DNA of 64,000 nucleotides from Podarcis raffonei (GCF_027172205.1 NC_070614.1:35392001-35456000), one strand, 5' to 3'; shown: positions 21,860 through 32,974, counted from the stretch's first letter. Notes: generated from the sequence alone by a model not told the origin. Made by a program: numbers and translations.

Positions 21860-24800
21860 ATGGGACCTGCTGGGAGTCTGTGGCATCACATCCCGAGTGA
21901 TTCTGAAGGTGAGTCTTCTTTGCTCCCATCTCTCACCCCCCCTCCCATTCAACACCCCCACCCCCACCCCCCGTTTTCTTCTCTGACTCTGCTTCTCTTC
22001 CACCCCCTCAAGAAACAGGGGAAGATGAAGATGCCTCACCCTCTGCCGAGCCTGAGATCATCCTGGATGCCTTTAGCCAGTGGAGGAACAACGTGGGCTT
22101 CTGGTGAGGCACCCTTTGCTTTATTTCCACAGTTTTTCCAGGCTACGTAGCATGAACAAAAGCAGAACCTCCTTTCTTATTTTATTTAAAGCAGCTTCTT
22201 TGTGGCGTTATCTCTTGAACAATGACAGCTCGATTAAACTCAGGTTTCTCTTTCTATGCGTTGGTGCATTTTGCTGTATGCTCTGTTGACACTGTTTACG
22301 GATCAGATTTCCTTTTCTTTTGATCTCTTCCCTTGTTGCATCCTCCACATCTGAGCATATTGCAACATACTGGAGGGCTGTGTGGGGCTTGCTGTAGCCG
22401 GATTTGTATGAACTCTCACACACCCTCAGACCTTGTTGGGGGGGCCAGACTATATTTTTTTTTGGGGGGGGGGGAAATGAACAAATTCCTATGCCCCACA
22501 AATAACCCAGATATGCATTTTAAATAAAAGGACACATTATAATCATGTAAAAACATGCTGATTCTTGGACCATCCATGGGCCGGATTTAGAAGGCTATTG
22601 GGCTGGATCTGGCCCCCGGGCCTTAGTTTGCCTACCCATGGTCTAAAGGCACGATGCAGCAACCTTGCTGAAGCTAGGCAGAACTGAATCTGGATGGGAG
22701 GCTGCTTGGGAGCAGGGAACCTTATATATGCCCCCTTGAACTCTGGCCTGGAAAAAAAGGCAGAATAGAAATTAAAGGAATGATATGATAACCCTGACTC
22801 TCCTGTCTTGCATTTTTGGGTGCTCTGACTTGCCTGCTTTCCCCTCCACAGGTTGCTGGGACTCTGCAACAACTTTGCCTATGTGGTAATGCTGAGTGCT
22901 GCCCATGATATTCTCAGCCATCAGAAGGTGCCAGCAGGCAATGGGACTGAACCAGTGAGTATTCAAAGGAGAGGAGTACTTGAGTGTTTGTGTATAAAAC
23001 AGAGCAAGAAACAGATTGTACTCGGTGCAGGAGAAAGCGAGAGAAAGCATCTGAGCCTGGATGAGAGAGATGAATAGAAAAACATCTGTATGCCAGATCT
23101 GGTGCATTAGAGCCTACACATGCACAGGACTGTGGACTGTGGCAGAGGGTGCATCACATGTGTGTACGAAAGATGAAAAAGGATTATTTGGATGTTGGCC
23201 CTCCACTAAGGCTGGCTCTAGCACTTGATTAGCCAGGGCCTTTGGATATTTGAAAGGCCTCTTAAGATCAAACTACTCTAAGCAGAGGGGAAATTTCAGG
23301 CAAACGTGAAGGCAAACATCTCAGAGCGTTGGATCTGACTACAAACAGATTTGCTCTGTAAATTAGTGGACTCGTATGTGGGGAAAATACAGAGCCATTC
23401 AGATATTGTACATGGCAAAGAAGGCATTGGCATGCCCTTACGCTGCTAGTGAGCACATGCACTAATCGAGAAGATTGTGACATTACCCAGTGCTAACTAA
23501 GATCGCAGCAGTACGTAATGGCACTCTCCACCTGGGCCTTGCAACATGACCAGGGAGCCCTATACAAACCAGCCATGCTGGTTGCTGATATTGGTCATAA
23601 ATATGAGCAGTATGTTTGACAATGCCGTTTAGTGGTGCTAATATTGTACTGTTTAGTGTTTAGAATAGGACCAGGGAGATCTGGGTTCAAATTTCCACAC
23701 AGCCATGAAGCTCACTGGGTGATCTGGAGTTAGTCAGCCTAACCTACCTCCCAGAGTTGCTGTGGAGATAAATGGTGGGGGGAGGGTAAAACCATGTTAC
23801 ACTGTCTCTAAACTACCCATTGATGGAAAGTTGGACTAAAAGCATAATAAAAAGTGTCTGAAAATCTGCAAAGGTCAAACTAGACATGACTTCTAACTGC
23901 ATCTTTTGAATCCTTCAGACTTCAGACTGGTCATGTATCTTTCTTTGCAAAAAGCAGCTCCAGGGGCCCCCTAATCTTTCCCCCCTCTCCCCTTTCCAAA
24001 CCTCCCCCAGCTGATATTTGCCCCTATTCTAAAAATCAAGAAAATGGCAAGGGAGAGAAGGGTTAAAGCTGGGTTGAGGAACCTGTGACCCTCCAGTGAC
24101 CATGGTGTCTGGGGCTGCTGGGAGTTGGAGTCCCAACAGCATCTGGAAGGCCATAGGTTCCCATCCATGGATTAAACCCTGCCTCCCCTCATACTGCAGC
24201 CCTGATTGGGATTGTGACCCAAGTATGGAACCCCAAAGTGGGTCTTGAGTCCATGGAATGCCCGATTGAATAAGTTATACTTTCATACTGGAATGAGGAA
24301 AATCTTGGAAAACAGATGGTGAAATGATGGCTGATGAAATTATTCTCTCCTACATTTAACCTCTTGTACCCAATTGCTCCCTCAGACTCCCCCCAGTGTT
24401 CCTGCAAACGCTTCTCGTTATGACTGCAATGCCATCTCCACAGGGGTAAGTGTCGGGTACGGGGAGATGACAGGGGCAGGTTTGAGTGTGGCACCACCTA
24501 CTGGCTCACTCCCATCTCTTTGCTGCCCCATATAGGCCGTGCTGTTGGCTGACATTCTGCCCACCCTTCTCATCAAATTCAGCGCACCTTTTTGTATCCA
24601 CTTGCTCCCATATGGGTGAGTTGGCTCAGATCGCTGGAAGCGTCGTCTAGGTAGATACCAAATTCCCTCGTAACGCAAGACGGAAATGGGAACTTATTTG
24701 CATGTGCGATGGACATACAATTTGGCAAAGTGTATTTGGAACAAAATCGTATAATCCATGGAAAAGATAAGATGTTAAATTACATTATGTACTTGCGGCC

Positions 24801-27800
24801 TTTCTGTTAACGTATACAGAAAAATATCTTGCCTTGTTATTGTGAAGTAATATCCAAGCCAAGAGTTGCTGGGAATTGTAACTATGAGGGTCAAACCACA
24901 GAGCCCAGAATTATTTGAAGAAAGAATGAGCTATGAATGTGCTTTAAAGGTATCGGGTATAAACAGCCCTGGTAGTCACGAGGGGTTGTCTTTGTATGTG
25001 ACATATGGGCAAGAGGCATAGCTGTCAACTTTCAGATTTGAAAATAAGGGATCAGCAGCCTCGAAAATAAGGGATCAGCAGCCTCACCTGTCCCAGGGAC
25101 AGTCTACGGGATAGCTGTGGGAAGCAGCGGGAAACGGCGCTGGAATAAGGGAATTTCCCACAAAGAAAGGGAAGGTTGACAGCTATGGCAAGAGGCTTTA
25201 TGGTTAGTTCAGGCCTCATCCATTTGCCCATCTTATATCTCACCCCCCCTTCCCTCACCCCACCCCTCACAGCTTGCGTGTCATCATCTGCGTCATCACG
25301 GCCTGGGGCAGTTTTCTGGTGGTGGCCTTCTCCACATGCACAGTCCAAAGCCTTGCAGGTAAGAAGCATCTTCACAGGAGATGGGGTTGGCGGGGTGGGG
25401 GGGGGGCAGACAGGCAGTCCTCAAATTATTGCGGGAAGACCCAGGGAGCTTGGCCCCTTCTTATTTATTGTTACAACCTCTTGGCAGCTGTTCTTTCTCA
25501 TGCTTCGAAGGCACGATTTTACCAAAATTGTGGGGAGCAAGAGCATGAGGCTTACGAGTTTTATATTGCACCACCCATATCTTTCAAGCTGTGACTTGAG
25601 CATATATGATCTCTTGCTTTAGAATCGCTGCCTCTTAATAGCGCGCTCCGGCGGTGAGGGCCAACAGAAAAGAAGAGGGAAGCATCAGCATGTTTTGTAT
25701 TGACTGGGTCTTTCTCCACCTTCTAATTGCTGCAGGTGTCGTGCTGGCCAGTATTTCATCTGGCCTGGGTGAAATAACGTTCCTTGCGCTCACGTCTTTC
25801 TTCGACAGGTAACTAAAAGGACACAGTGGCTGCAGGATGGAGATTTGGTAGTGGGGTCAGATGCATTACTTGCTCAATGGGTGCGGTCTGTTTCTTTAGA
25901 TTAGGGATGGGGAACCTGTGGCCCTCCAGATGTTGATGGTTTTGCCTTTGATCTGAAGAAACAGGCTCCACAACCTTCCAGCTTAGTTGCTTTGTACCAC
26001 CCCAGCAACTTTAGAAAAAGATACTTTGTTGGCCTGTTTTTTTGTTTTTGTTTCATTTTCACAGTGAAGGGTGGATATATATTTAACTAAACAAACATGC
26101 ATACCTATCTGATAATGATTATAAAAATCAGAAAGGCCTGATGTATGAGGGGAGGAACAAGATTGACAGCTGGGCCAGTGTTTGGTTTGAAGCATGAGTA
26201 GAATAAATTTGTGCAGGATTTGTCAATTAGGTAATGACGCTAAGTATAGGGGTGCTTTCTGGTACCCAGATATCACCCCCATTATGACTCATGTTCTTTC
26301 TGCTTCTCTTCCCACCCCTCTCAGTGCCGTGGTGTCTGCCTGGTCTTCTGGAACAGGTGGGGCTGGCCTGCTAGGGGCGCTTTCATACCTTGGGCTGACA
26401 GAGGCAGGCTTGAGCCCCCAGCACACCCTCCTCCTCATGACCATTGTTCCGGTCATCATGCAGGCCAGGTGAGGACTAACTCTCTCATATTAGGTATCTG
26501 CTTATAGCAGAAGTTTTAATGATCATTCAAGGCCCCGGGCTCCTTGACCATCTTCTTCTTCCTCCCCACTTTCTCTATAGTTACTCTTTTGTGCTGGCTC
26601 CACCCCCCGGGGCCCCTCGCTGCGGCTGGGGCAATCGTCCACAGAAGTCTCTACGTTCTCCTTCCTCAACTCAGCAGCCACTCCTTGAGAATAAAGCTAC
26701 ACTTCAAAATAGTAAGCAATCCCTTTACTGGCGGGTTCACCTTCCTGGGGTGCCACCTGTTGCATATAAGGGACAGGTTATGTATTTATAACCACAATGC
26801 ACCTTGTTTATCTTAAGACTTTATCCCTGGGAAGAAATGCTGTCACAGCTTCTTTACCCATGATGCACTGTGCTCATGCCAAGCACAAGAGAGAGTTGCT
26901 CATAGATATTGCTGGAACTCTTCATGTAATGTCCTTGGCACTTGGCTATGTGCATAATTTTTTCACAATTCTTCCAATAAGGTTGTTTTATGCTGTCTCG
27001 TTTCAACCGTCCTTTTCTTCCTCCAGAGGCACAAAGCCCTCAGCTCAGCCTGCAAGAAAAGGGGCAGGTGGTCAAGGTAAGAATCAGGCTCAGTATGTGG
27101 GGGTTTTTTTTGTTTTTAATATGAGAGAGAGTGTAGGATATTTCGGAGCACATGTTTAAAGGTGTCCATATCACAGATCGTATCAGTATAAGTCTGCATG
27201 TAAATATGTCCCTATTCTAGAGGATATCAGGGTGAATAATGCGTAAAATGGATGCGGGGAGAAGGCTATTCAATTGCTAAACAAAGGCCAGGTCTTGGTT
27301 CTTCATGGAATTTATCTGGAAGCCCTTCTCACTAATCCCAGATGTAAAAGACCTCATTGTGAGTTAACCCCTCACCTTGCCAGCACCCTTAACAAACCAC
27401 AGTTTCCAGGATTCTTTGGGGGGAAGCCTTGTTCTTTAAATGTATGGTGCAAATGTGACCCCAGTAGGGTGCTGTTTGTGAAGCCTGCATTACTCAAGGC
27501 GACCATATACCTCTGATTGACTCATGGTTTCATGGCCTTCTCATGATGCACTAACATGTACCTTCTCTGTTACTAGGGTCTCTTAAAATACCTCATCCCT
27601 TTGGCTGTTGTGTATTTTGCTGAATACTTCATCAACCAGGGCCTGGTGAGTAGTGTGAAAGTTGGGGATGGGTGGAGACTGTTGGGATACTGCCAGGGAG
27701 ACAGAGTCCATCTGAGCCCCCAAGCCGGCTGCCGGACGATCCATCGACCTCCCGTAGACAGGCAGTATCAGCAATTAGAGACACGAAGCCTCAGAAATAG

Positions 27801-30231
27801 ATTGCCACATTCTTAGGCTGGTGCACACTCTAGCAGCAGAATTCACACAGCGAGAGATGCACAGCAGGAGAGCATATTTACAGTTTATTCAGCGTTGGTC
27901 AGAACAAAGTAAGACATGACCGCCTGCTTCAGCGTTCAGGCACGAAGAGGAAACGAAAGCAACTGAAAACATAAACATCCTGTGCAACAGGAAATACACA
28001 GACTCTGTGACTCACAGCCTGCTCCCTTTTAAGGTGGAACGGAAATATCCTAACAGAGACTTCTTTACCAGGGAGGTGGAGCTAAATCTTCTGATCCATC
28101 GCCATTAATGGTCCCCCCCCCTTTTGTCTTCTCCTTCCTCAGTTTGAACTGCTGTACTTCCATAAAGCGCCGTTTACTCATGCGCAACAATATCGTTGGT
28201 GAGTGAAAGGTTGGGAGGTGAGACGAGATGGGATTTTGGAACCTCAGTCTGGCTTGGGTTGGTAGGTTAGACTAGAAAAGTGCTGGGAGCTAAAACTCCT
28301 GATTCCCCCCCTCCCCCGCCTCCTATAGGTACCAGATGCTCTACCAGGCTGGGGTCTTTGTCTCTCGTTCCTCCGCCAGCTGCATACGGATTCGGCACAT
28401 ATGGCTCCTTGCAGTGTTACAGGTAAAACATTCCCCTCGCCAACAGACACCTGCATGAATGATTCCTTTCTGCTCTTCCGAGACATGTTCATCCCCCCAT
28501 TTCTGTTATAATGCTGATGTTGCAATCCAAGTATTGTGATCCTTCTCTGCCAGTGAACGAATGAGGTTGTCTTATATGGAGTCACATCCTTGGTCTATCT
28601 AGCCCAGTTTTGTAGAGTCTGCAGGGAAGCCTTGCTATCTGAGCTCCTTTCAGCTGGGGATGCCAGGGACTGAACTCGGGCCTTTGTGTTTTGTTTCTGA
28701 GGTGGAGGAATGGGGTCACTCCTCCCACCTGCTTCATTGGTGGGGCTATGCAAATGACGTGGTGTATGGTCTGCTTCAGTGGGAGGAGATTCCACCAATT
28801 GGGAGGAGACTCCACCAGTTTGTCCCACCTGCTTTAGAAGCAAGAGAAACTAGACTTCTGTGAACCTTTTGGAGCATGACCACACATTTATTGCACTGCA
28901 AATTGTCCTTCTGGATAATCTGGCCTAGTCTCCTGTTGTGCCTTTAAGAACTGCCTGAGCAGCAGGAAGGAGCAGGCTAATGTCCGTAGAGCAGTGCTGA
29001 GTCTCTTATTTTGGTCTGTTTTGAAGTCTCCTACCCTTGTAATGTGGGACGCGGGTGGCGCTATGGGTTAAACCACAGAGCCTAGGACTTGCCGATCAGA
29101 AGGTCAGTGGTTCGAATCCCAGCGACGGGGTGAGCTCCCGTTGCTCAGTCCCTGCTCCTGCCAACCTAGCAGCTCGAAAGCACGTCAAGTGCAAGTAGAT
29201 AAATAGGTACCGCTCCGGTGGGAAGGTAAACGGCGTTTCCGTGCGCTGCTGTGGTTCGCCAGAAGCGGCTTAGTCATGCTGGCCACATGACCCGGAAGCT
29301 GTACGCCGGCTCCCTCGGCCAATAAAGCGAGATGAGCGCCGCAACCCCAGAGTCAGCCACGACTGGACCTAATGGTCAGGGGTCCATTTACCTTTACCCT
29401 TGTAATGTTTTCCTGTCCTGCTTATTACTGCCACCTTTTGCTCCTTTTTCCACAACAGAACAGCCTTATTGTTTTCTCCTCCACTTGTCAAGGTCTTGAC
29501 ATGCTATCTCTTTCTTTCCCTCTCCAACTAGTGCCTGAACATGGTGTTCCTCTCGGTCGCTGTGTCCAAAATGTTTCTACCCAGCATCTACATTGTTTTC
29601 GCTCTGGTACTCTACGAGGGATTACTGGGAGGAGCTGGTTACGTGAACACTTTCCACTGCATCAGTGAAAAGGTGAGCTTGGCGGGGGTGGGGGGAGATG
29701 GTGGCCCAATGGGGAAGAATGTTAATGGAGCGCCCAGGAGGGTGAGACTTCAGTCACATGACTGAGGGGGGTAGAGAAAGGCATATCACTCAGAGCTTCA
29801 GAGAGATGAGCATGAGGCCAGTTCCCTTATTAGGAGGGAGCAAGGAACAAGCAAGTGGACCTCTTTTAACCAGTTAGAGGTGTGTGTGTATACACCTCCT
29901 TCCTCTTTCTCCTTCCCCTGCTCCAGCAAAGCCTTTTTGTGTTGCAGAAGACACTTGGGGGAGGGAAGCAGGAAGCAGGTGCCTGGGAAGTTCAAAAGAA
30001 AGGTTACAGTGACTAGGAATAGTACCTCCCATTTTCAGAAGACATAGCAGAGGATCACTGTCTAATATATATATATGTATTCTCTCTCCTCCTTCCTCCC
30101 TCTAAATGCAGAGCAAGCCGGAGCACCGTGAGTTTGCTATGGGAGTTGCTTGTATAGCTGACACCTTGGGCATCTCGCTTTCAGGTGCTGTTGCTATCCC
30201 TATCCACAATCATTTCTGTCGCCTCCCTTGA
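21860..30231 (+). CDS. CLN3: Battenin (CLN3 lysosomal/endosomal transmembrane protein), 448 aa in 15 coding exons
   Basis: CLN3 is a multi-pass lysosomal membrane protein needed for lysosomal clearance of glycerophosphodiesters; its loss causes Batten disease in humans. Coding exons are 21860-21908, 22013-22103, 22852-22954, 24386-24445, 24536-24615, 25273-25358, 25736-25808, 26325-26468, 26581-26711, 27027-27076, 27577-27645, 28143-28198, 28329-28422, 29532-29672 and 30112-30231. They sum to 449 codons with matching phases. Near-identical blocks to human CLN3 include [52 protein letters not shown] and [15 protein letters not shown]. The acidic N-terminus (ETGEDEDA) is cytosolic. In exon 9 QQPLLEN corresponds to the human RQPLI sorting motif. 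The C-terminus ends CRLP where human has CQLS. The ATG follows an exon beginning at 21823, so the leader is spliced. Confidence 0.96.
22424..22640 (-). mobile_element. hAT element fragment (GGCAAACTAAGGCCCG family)
   Basis: This intron 2 element of CLN3 is the reverse orientation of the copy at 36737-36986. It shares the reversed CCGGATTTAGAAGGC and GGGCCTTAGTTTGCCTACCC segments and the TGCATTTTAAATAAAAGGAC centre. The left end is truncated. Confidence 0.7.
22645..22795 (+). mobile_element. 5S rRNA-derived SINE
   Basis: The head CTTGCTGAAGCTAGGCAGAA and GGATGGGAGGCTGCTTGGGA matches the internal promoter part of 5S rRNA (GGAAGCTAAGCAGGGTC...GGATGGGAGACCGCCTGGGA). The A-rich tail follows. It sits directly beside the hAT fragment. 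Confidence 0.6.
23640..23850 (+). mobile_element. CORE-SINE (MIR-like), degenerate
   Basis: It has a weak tRNA-like start, GGGTTCAAATTTCC, and the CCTACCTCCCAGAGTTGCTG segment typical of MIR relatives. It is in CLN3 intron 3. Confidence 0.5.
24065..24175. mobile_element. Foldback hAT-like MITE (GGGAGTTG/CAACTCCC family)
   Basis: GAGGAACCTGTGACCCTCCA pairs with GGAAGGCCATAGGTTCCC, with a central TGGGAGTTGGAGTCCCAACA. It is an old copy in CLN3 intron 3. Confidence 0.5.
24843..24973. mobile_element. Palindromic MITE of the CTACAGTTCCCAGGA family, degenerate
   Basis: It includes AGTTGCTGGGAATTGTAACT, ACAGAGCCCAGAATTATTTG and GTGCTTTAAAGGTATCGGGT, in the order seen at 19782-19949. It lies in CLN3 intron 5. 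Confidence 0.5.
25017..25187. mobile_element. hAT MITE with intact ends and target duplication
   Basis: The 171-bp element in CLN3 intron 5 has inverted ends CATAGCTGTCAACTTTC / GAAGGTTGACAGCTATG. It is flanked by the perfect octamer GCAAGAGG (25009-25016 and 25188-25195). Inside, the 22-nt unit starting AAAATAAGGGATCAGC occurs twice in tandem (about 25039 and 25061). Confidence 0.85.
27289..27465. mobile_element. Palindromic MITE of the CTACAGTTCCCAGGA family, degenerate
   Basis: It contains AACAAACCACAGTTTCCAGG, ATTCTTTGGGGGGAAGCC and CTTTAAATGTATGGTGC, in CLN3 intron 10. Confidence 0.5.
27680..28055 (-). mobile_element. Solo LTR in CLN3 intron 11
   Basis: This 376-bp fossil LTR has ends TGTTGGGAT...ATCCTAACA, which are inverted repeats in the TG...CA form. 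It is flanked by the 5-bp duplication GAGAC (27675-27679 and 28056-28060). Read on the minus strand it has a TTAAAAGG TATA-like motif near the start and a GAATAAAC poly(A)-like signal, so that is its likely orientation. No internal coding part remains, consistent with LTR-LTR recombination. The family is uncertain; the end sequence is of the Copia type. Confidence 0.75.
28545..28690 (-). mobile_element. tRNA-related SINE fragment
   Basis: CTTGGTCTATCTAGCCCAGT and GGGGATGCCAGGGACTGAAC belong to a common reptile repeat whose reverse strand ends in a tRNA-like head. A further piece is at 62108-62175. Confidence 0.45.
29046..29395 (+). mobile_element. Sauria SINE, full length
   Basis: This 350-bp copy in CLN3 intron 13 has the tRNA-like head GGGACGCGGGTGGCGC, a B box GGTTCGAATCCC, the body AGTAGATAAATAGGTACCGC and the tail ending GGGGTCCATTTACCTTT. 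It is flanked by the 13-bp duplication ACCCTTGTAATGT (29033-29045 and 29396-29408). Confidence 0.92.
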
Positions 30232-30799
30232 GGCCCACTTCCCAGAGGGACCAACAGATGCCTTGACTTGCCACATGCTTGTTTCTGAATAGTACATTTC
30301 CCAGTATGGAGGAGGGAAAGACACTGGGATGCATGTGCTTATGCCCTCCTCCTCTGGCTGTCAAAAGAGGAGAAAGGAGGCACGTGGAATTGAGGTGTCG
30401 GCTTTTGGCATTAATTTCCTCGTCTGTTTTGATTTTGGAGAGCATTTTATTTTAACTGAGCCTGAATGGGAATCTACTTTTATCCCACGTTGCACAGCAG
30501 TGGGGGGGGCTTAATCAGAGCACACAATCGCAGATGGATGGGAAATCATGTTCTGCAGTTCGTAGGGGGGAAACATGTGAATGTTGCATAAAATAGGTCA
30601 CACAGCACATCCTTGTGTTGGGCAGGCGGAGCAGAGGAGGAATATTTAGAAGATCCTGCAGAAATGGGATGTGCAGCTGCATAAGTGCATTAATAACTAT
30701 AGATAAATACGGAAGGAGGGAATGAAGATTGTTAGGGTGAGATGCACGCTCAATTCAGAAAGGGGCAAGAATAATAATTTTGCACAGTGATCAATTTCT

Positions 30800-30830
30800 G
30801 TCTCAAGCTCAATCAATAAACCAGTCATAT
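30800..30830 (+). terminator. Possible CLN3 poly(A) signal
   Basis: An AATAAA within TCAATCAATAAACCAG lies about 580 nt after the CLN3 stop. No nearer canonical hexamer was noticed. This is tentative. Confidence 0.35.
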
Positions 30831-30954
30831 TTCAATTATTGCTCTGTTGTTGCCCTTTTTCAAAGATATACCACTTATGGTACGGGCTGATATGTTTGGG
30901 GGATTTGTTGAGACAGTGGCTAGAAGTAGTGAGTGGAAGTAGCAAGGGTGCAGA

Positions 30955-31165
30955 TTTTGGTTCAGAACATTATCAGAAAGCTTCCTAATGGGAAGAGCTT
31001 TTTGACAGTGGGAAATGCTGCCTGAGGAGGTAGTGGTGTCTTTTATTGGAAATATTTAAGTACAAGGTGGACACCCATCTGTCAGGAATGCTGAAGTTGT
31101 AAGATTCCCACACTGAGCACAGCTGGACTAGGGGATACCCAGAGACTCTTGTAGCTCTAAAATCT
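30955..31165 (+). mobile_element. CR1 LINE 3' end, old
   Basis: The order AGAAAGCTTCCTAATGGGAA, GAAATGCTGCCTGAGGAGGT, ACACCCATCTGTCAGGAATG and GCTGGACTAGGGG follows the CR1 3' UTR seen at 19500-19690. It is more diverged. Confidence 0.6.
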
Positions 31166-31239
31166 TCCCCAGCGTATACATATTTGTACAGAATGAAACA
31201 TATTTTAAGTAAGGTTTTTAATCTTTGTCGTCGGGGTAG

Positions 31240-31400
31240 CTAACAAACAATAAAGCCACAATAATGTAGGAGTTAAAGAGTGTTGGAGATGCGAGTTCAA
31301 ATTCCTGCTCACGTGCAAAGCTTACTGGTGACACTGTGCAAGTCACTCTTTCTCTGCCTAACCAAACAAGTAGTGTGGTGGGGATACACAGAGAGGGCAT
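31240..31400 (+). mobile_element. CORE-SINE-like fragment
   Basis: It has GTAGGAGTTAAAGAGTG, GAGTTCAAATTCCTGCTC and CTGTGCAAGTCACTC in the MIR order, and is weakly preserved. Confidence 0.4.
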
Positions 31401-31419
31401 GTGTTATTTATGTAATTAA

Positions 31420-31830
31420 AAGTATTTATAAACTGCTTTAAATTTCTATGCCACCCTTCATCCGAGCACAGGGCAGTTTACAATACAGTCGTACCTTGGA
31501 AATCGAAAGGAATCCGTTCCGGAAGTCCATTTGACTTCCAAAACATTTGGAAACCAAAGTCCGGCTTCTGATTGGCTGCATGAAGCCCGTCAGACATTCA
31601 GCTTCCAAAAATAGTTTGCAAACCGGAACAGTCACTTCTGGGTTTGCGGCATTTGGGAGCCAAAACATTGAGGAAATAAGCTGTTCCAAAACCAAGGTAC
31701 AACTGTATTAAAAAAATACATAATGTAGCAAGCAAAAGCAATAGCTCACAGTTTAAAAGGCCATAGATTGTTTAATTAGCCAAAGGTCTGGGAGAAGAGG
31801 ACTGTTTTTGCCTGGTGCCTAATTTTTTTT
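31420..31830 (-). repeat. LINE-tail fragment interrupted by a MITE
   Basis: A reversed LINE tail (TATTTATAAACTGC...AGGGCAGTTTACAA) is split at a TA by the element at 31486-31705. It then continues as AAAAAATACATAATG and TGTTTTTGCCTGGTGCCTAA. The last motif also occurs near 490-520. Confidence 0.5.
31486..31705 (+). mobile_element. pogo-like MITE, second family
   Basis: The 220-bp element has ends CAGTCGTACCTTGGAAATC / CCAAGGTACAACTG, with TA at 31484-31485 and 31706-31707. Its body (CCGTTCCGGAAGTCC, TTGACTTCCAAAACATTTGG) differs from the four copies of the first family. Confidence 0.75.
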
Positions 31831-32457
31831 ATATTTCTAAGCAGAGTGCACACAATATACAAACCAACCTAATAACATGTTATTGACACCAGTCTGTCTT
31901 GGGAGACAAGGAAGAAGTGTGCCTTTTGGGGGTGAAGACATATTGCTGGAAGTTTACTGTGCCTGCTGCGGCTGTAGAGAGACATGGGAGAGACATGTCT
32001 TGTTGCAGCTCGGGCAGATAGCAGGAAAACAAATAAACATAAAAATAGAGATCTAGTAGTGACACAAGTTCCAATTTTCTAGAACAAGGAATGCCTGTAC
32101 ATTACCATATGTCTTTGTAGGATATCCAAAGCAAATTATGCTTCAACGATGTTCCAAAGTACAAGGACAGCAGCTGAAAATGCTCATTTGTGCGTCAATG
32201 CTTTTCTGATATTATACAGGGTGTTTTGCCGCAAGTAAAATTTCTCCAGATGATGCAAGTGATCTTAACAGATCTATGCAAGGGCAGACAATCTTTCATA
32301 TGAGCCTGGTCCAGAGTTCTTAAGGCTTTTTGCGTTAGTAAAAATACCCTGAATATGGCCTGGGAGCAAATGCAGCTCCCTTGGCACAGGTGTTGAGCCC
32401 AGAGGTTATTGGAAGAAAGTCAGGATAAATAGATGGAACAGTTTAGGAAATTCCTAA

Positions 32458-32638
32458 TTTAAGCCGTTGTGCTTTTAACTGCGGTAAGTGGTGTAAAGGT
32501 TCGACTGCGTCACCGTCGATGACTAAAGCAGTGAAATGGTTATTTTCCAGAAAATACGGTACAGAATCATTGCTCTGAAGCACCAGCACGGCAAACAAAA
32601 CGACAAACATTGCCTTTGCAGTTAAGGGCACAGGGCGT
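32458..32638. repeat. Possible MITE with AGTTAA-type ends
   Basis: The left end GTTGTGCTTTTAACTGC and right end GCAGTTAAGGGCACAGGG are imperfect inverted copies about 180 bp apart. The family is not recognised. Confidence 0.35.
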
Positions 32639-32759
32639 CACAGCATCTCTATATGGACTACAACTCCCACCATCCCTTTCTCCAGGTCACTTTGCCGCAA
32701 AGTTTAAGACCATAGAAATTAAAACGTAGAATCTCTCTCGGTAATCATGGAAAGCCACC

Positions 32760-32974
32760 TCTGTAGTCGTGATTTCCGCCCCGCCCCCCACCTTCGGAAT
32801 GTACGAGTGGTGCCGCTCTAGAATTTAGCATCTCTATTATCTTAGCATTTCCCCTCTTGGGAAGGAAGTAGTCATCAGGGCCGCGCCGGGGTGTTGATGA
32901 GCCTGCAGAAGGCTTTGCGCATGCGCGTTGGCCGCGGGAAGCGACGCGCCTTCATTTTACCAGGCCCGGGCCGG
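32760..32974 (+). promoter_or_regulatory. EIF3C promoter and non-coding first exon
   Basis: This is a GC- and CpG-rich block without TATA. It contains a perfect NRF1-type site TGCGCATGCGC at 32916-32926. A likely splice donor GG|GTAAGC follows at 32974/32975, ending a leader exon. The acceptor is at 34224 and the ATG at 34269. A short pyrimidine start GCCTTCATTTT near 32950 could be the 5' TOP-like cap site common in translation-factor genes; that point is inference. Confidence 0.6.

Noticed and set aside
22645-22795. 5S rRNA gene
   Set aside because: Only the central promoter part resembles 5S; the ends do not, and an A-rich SINE tail follows.
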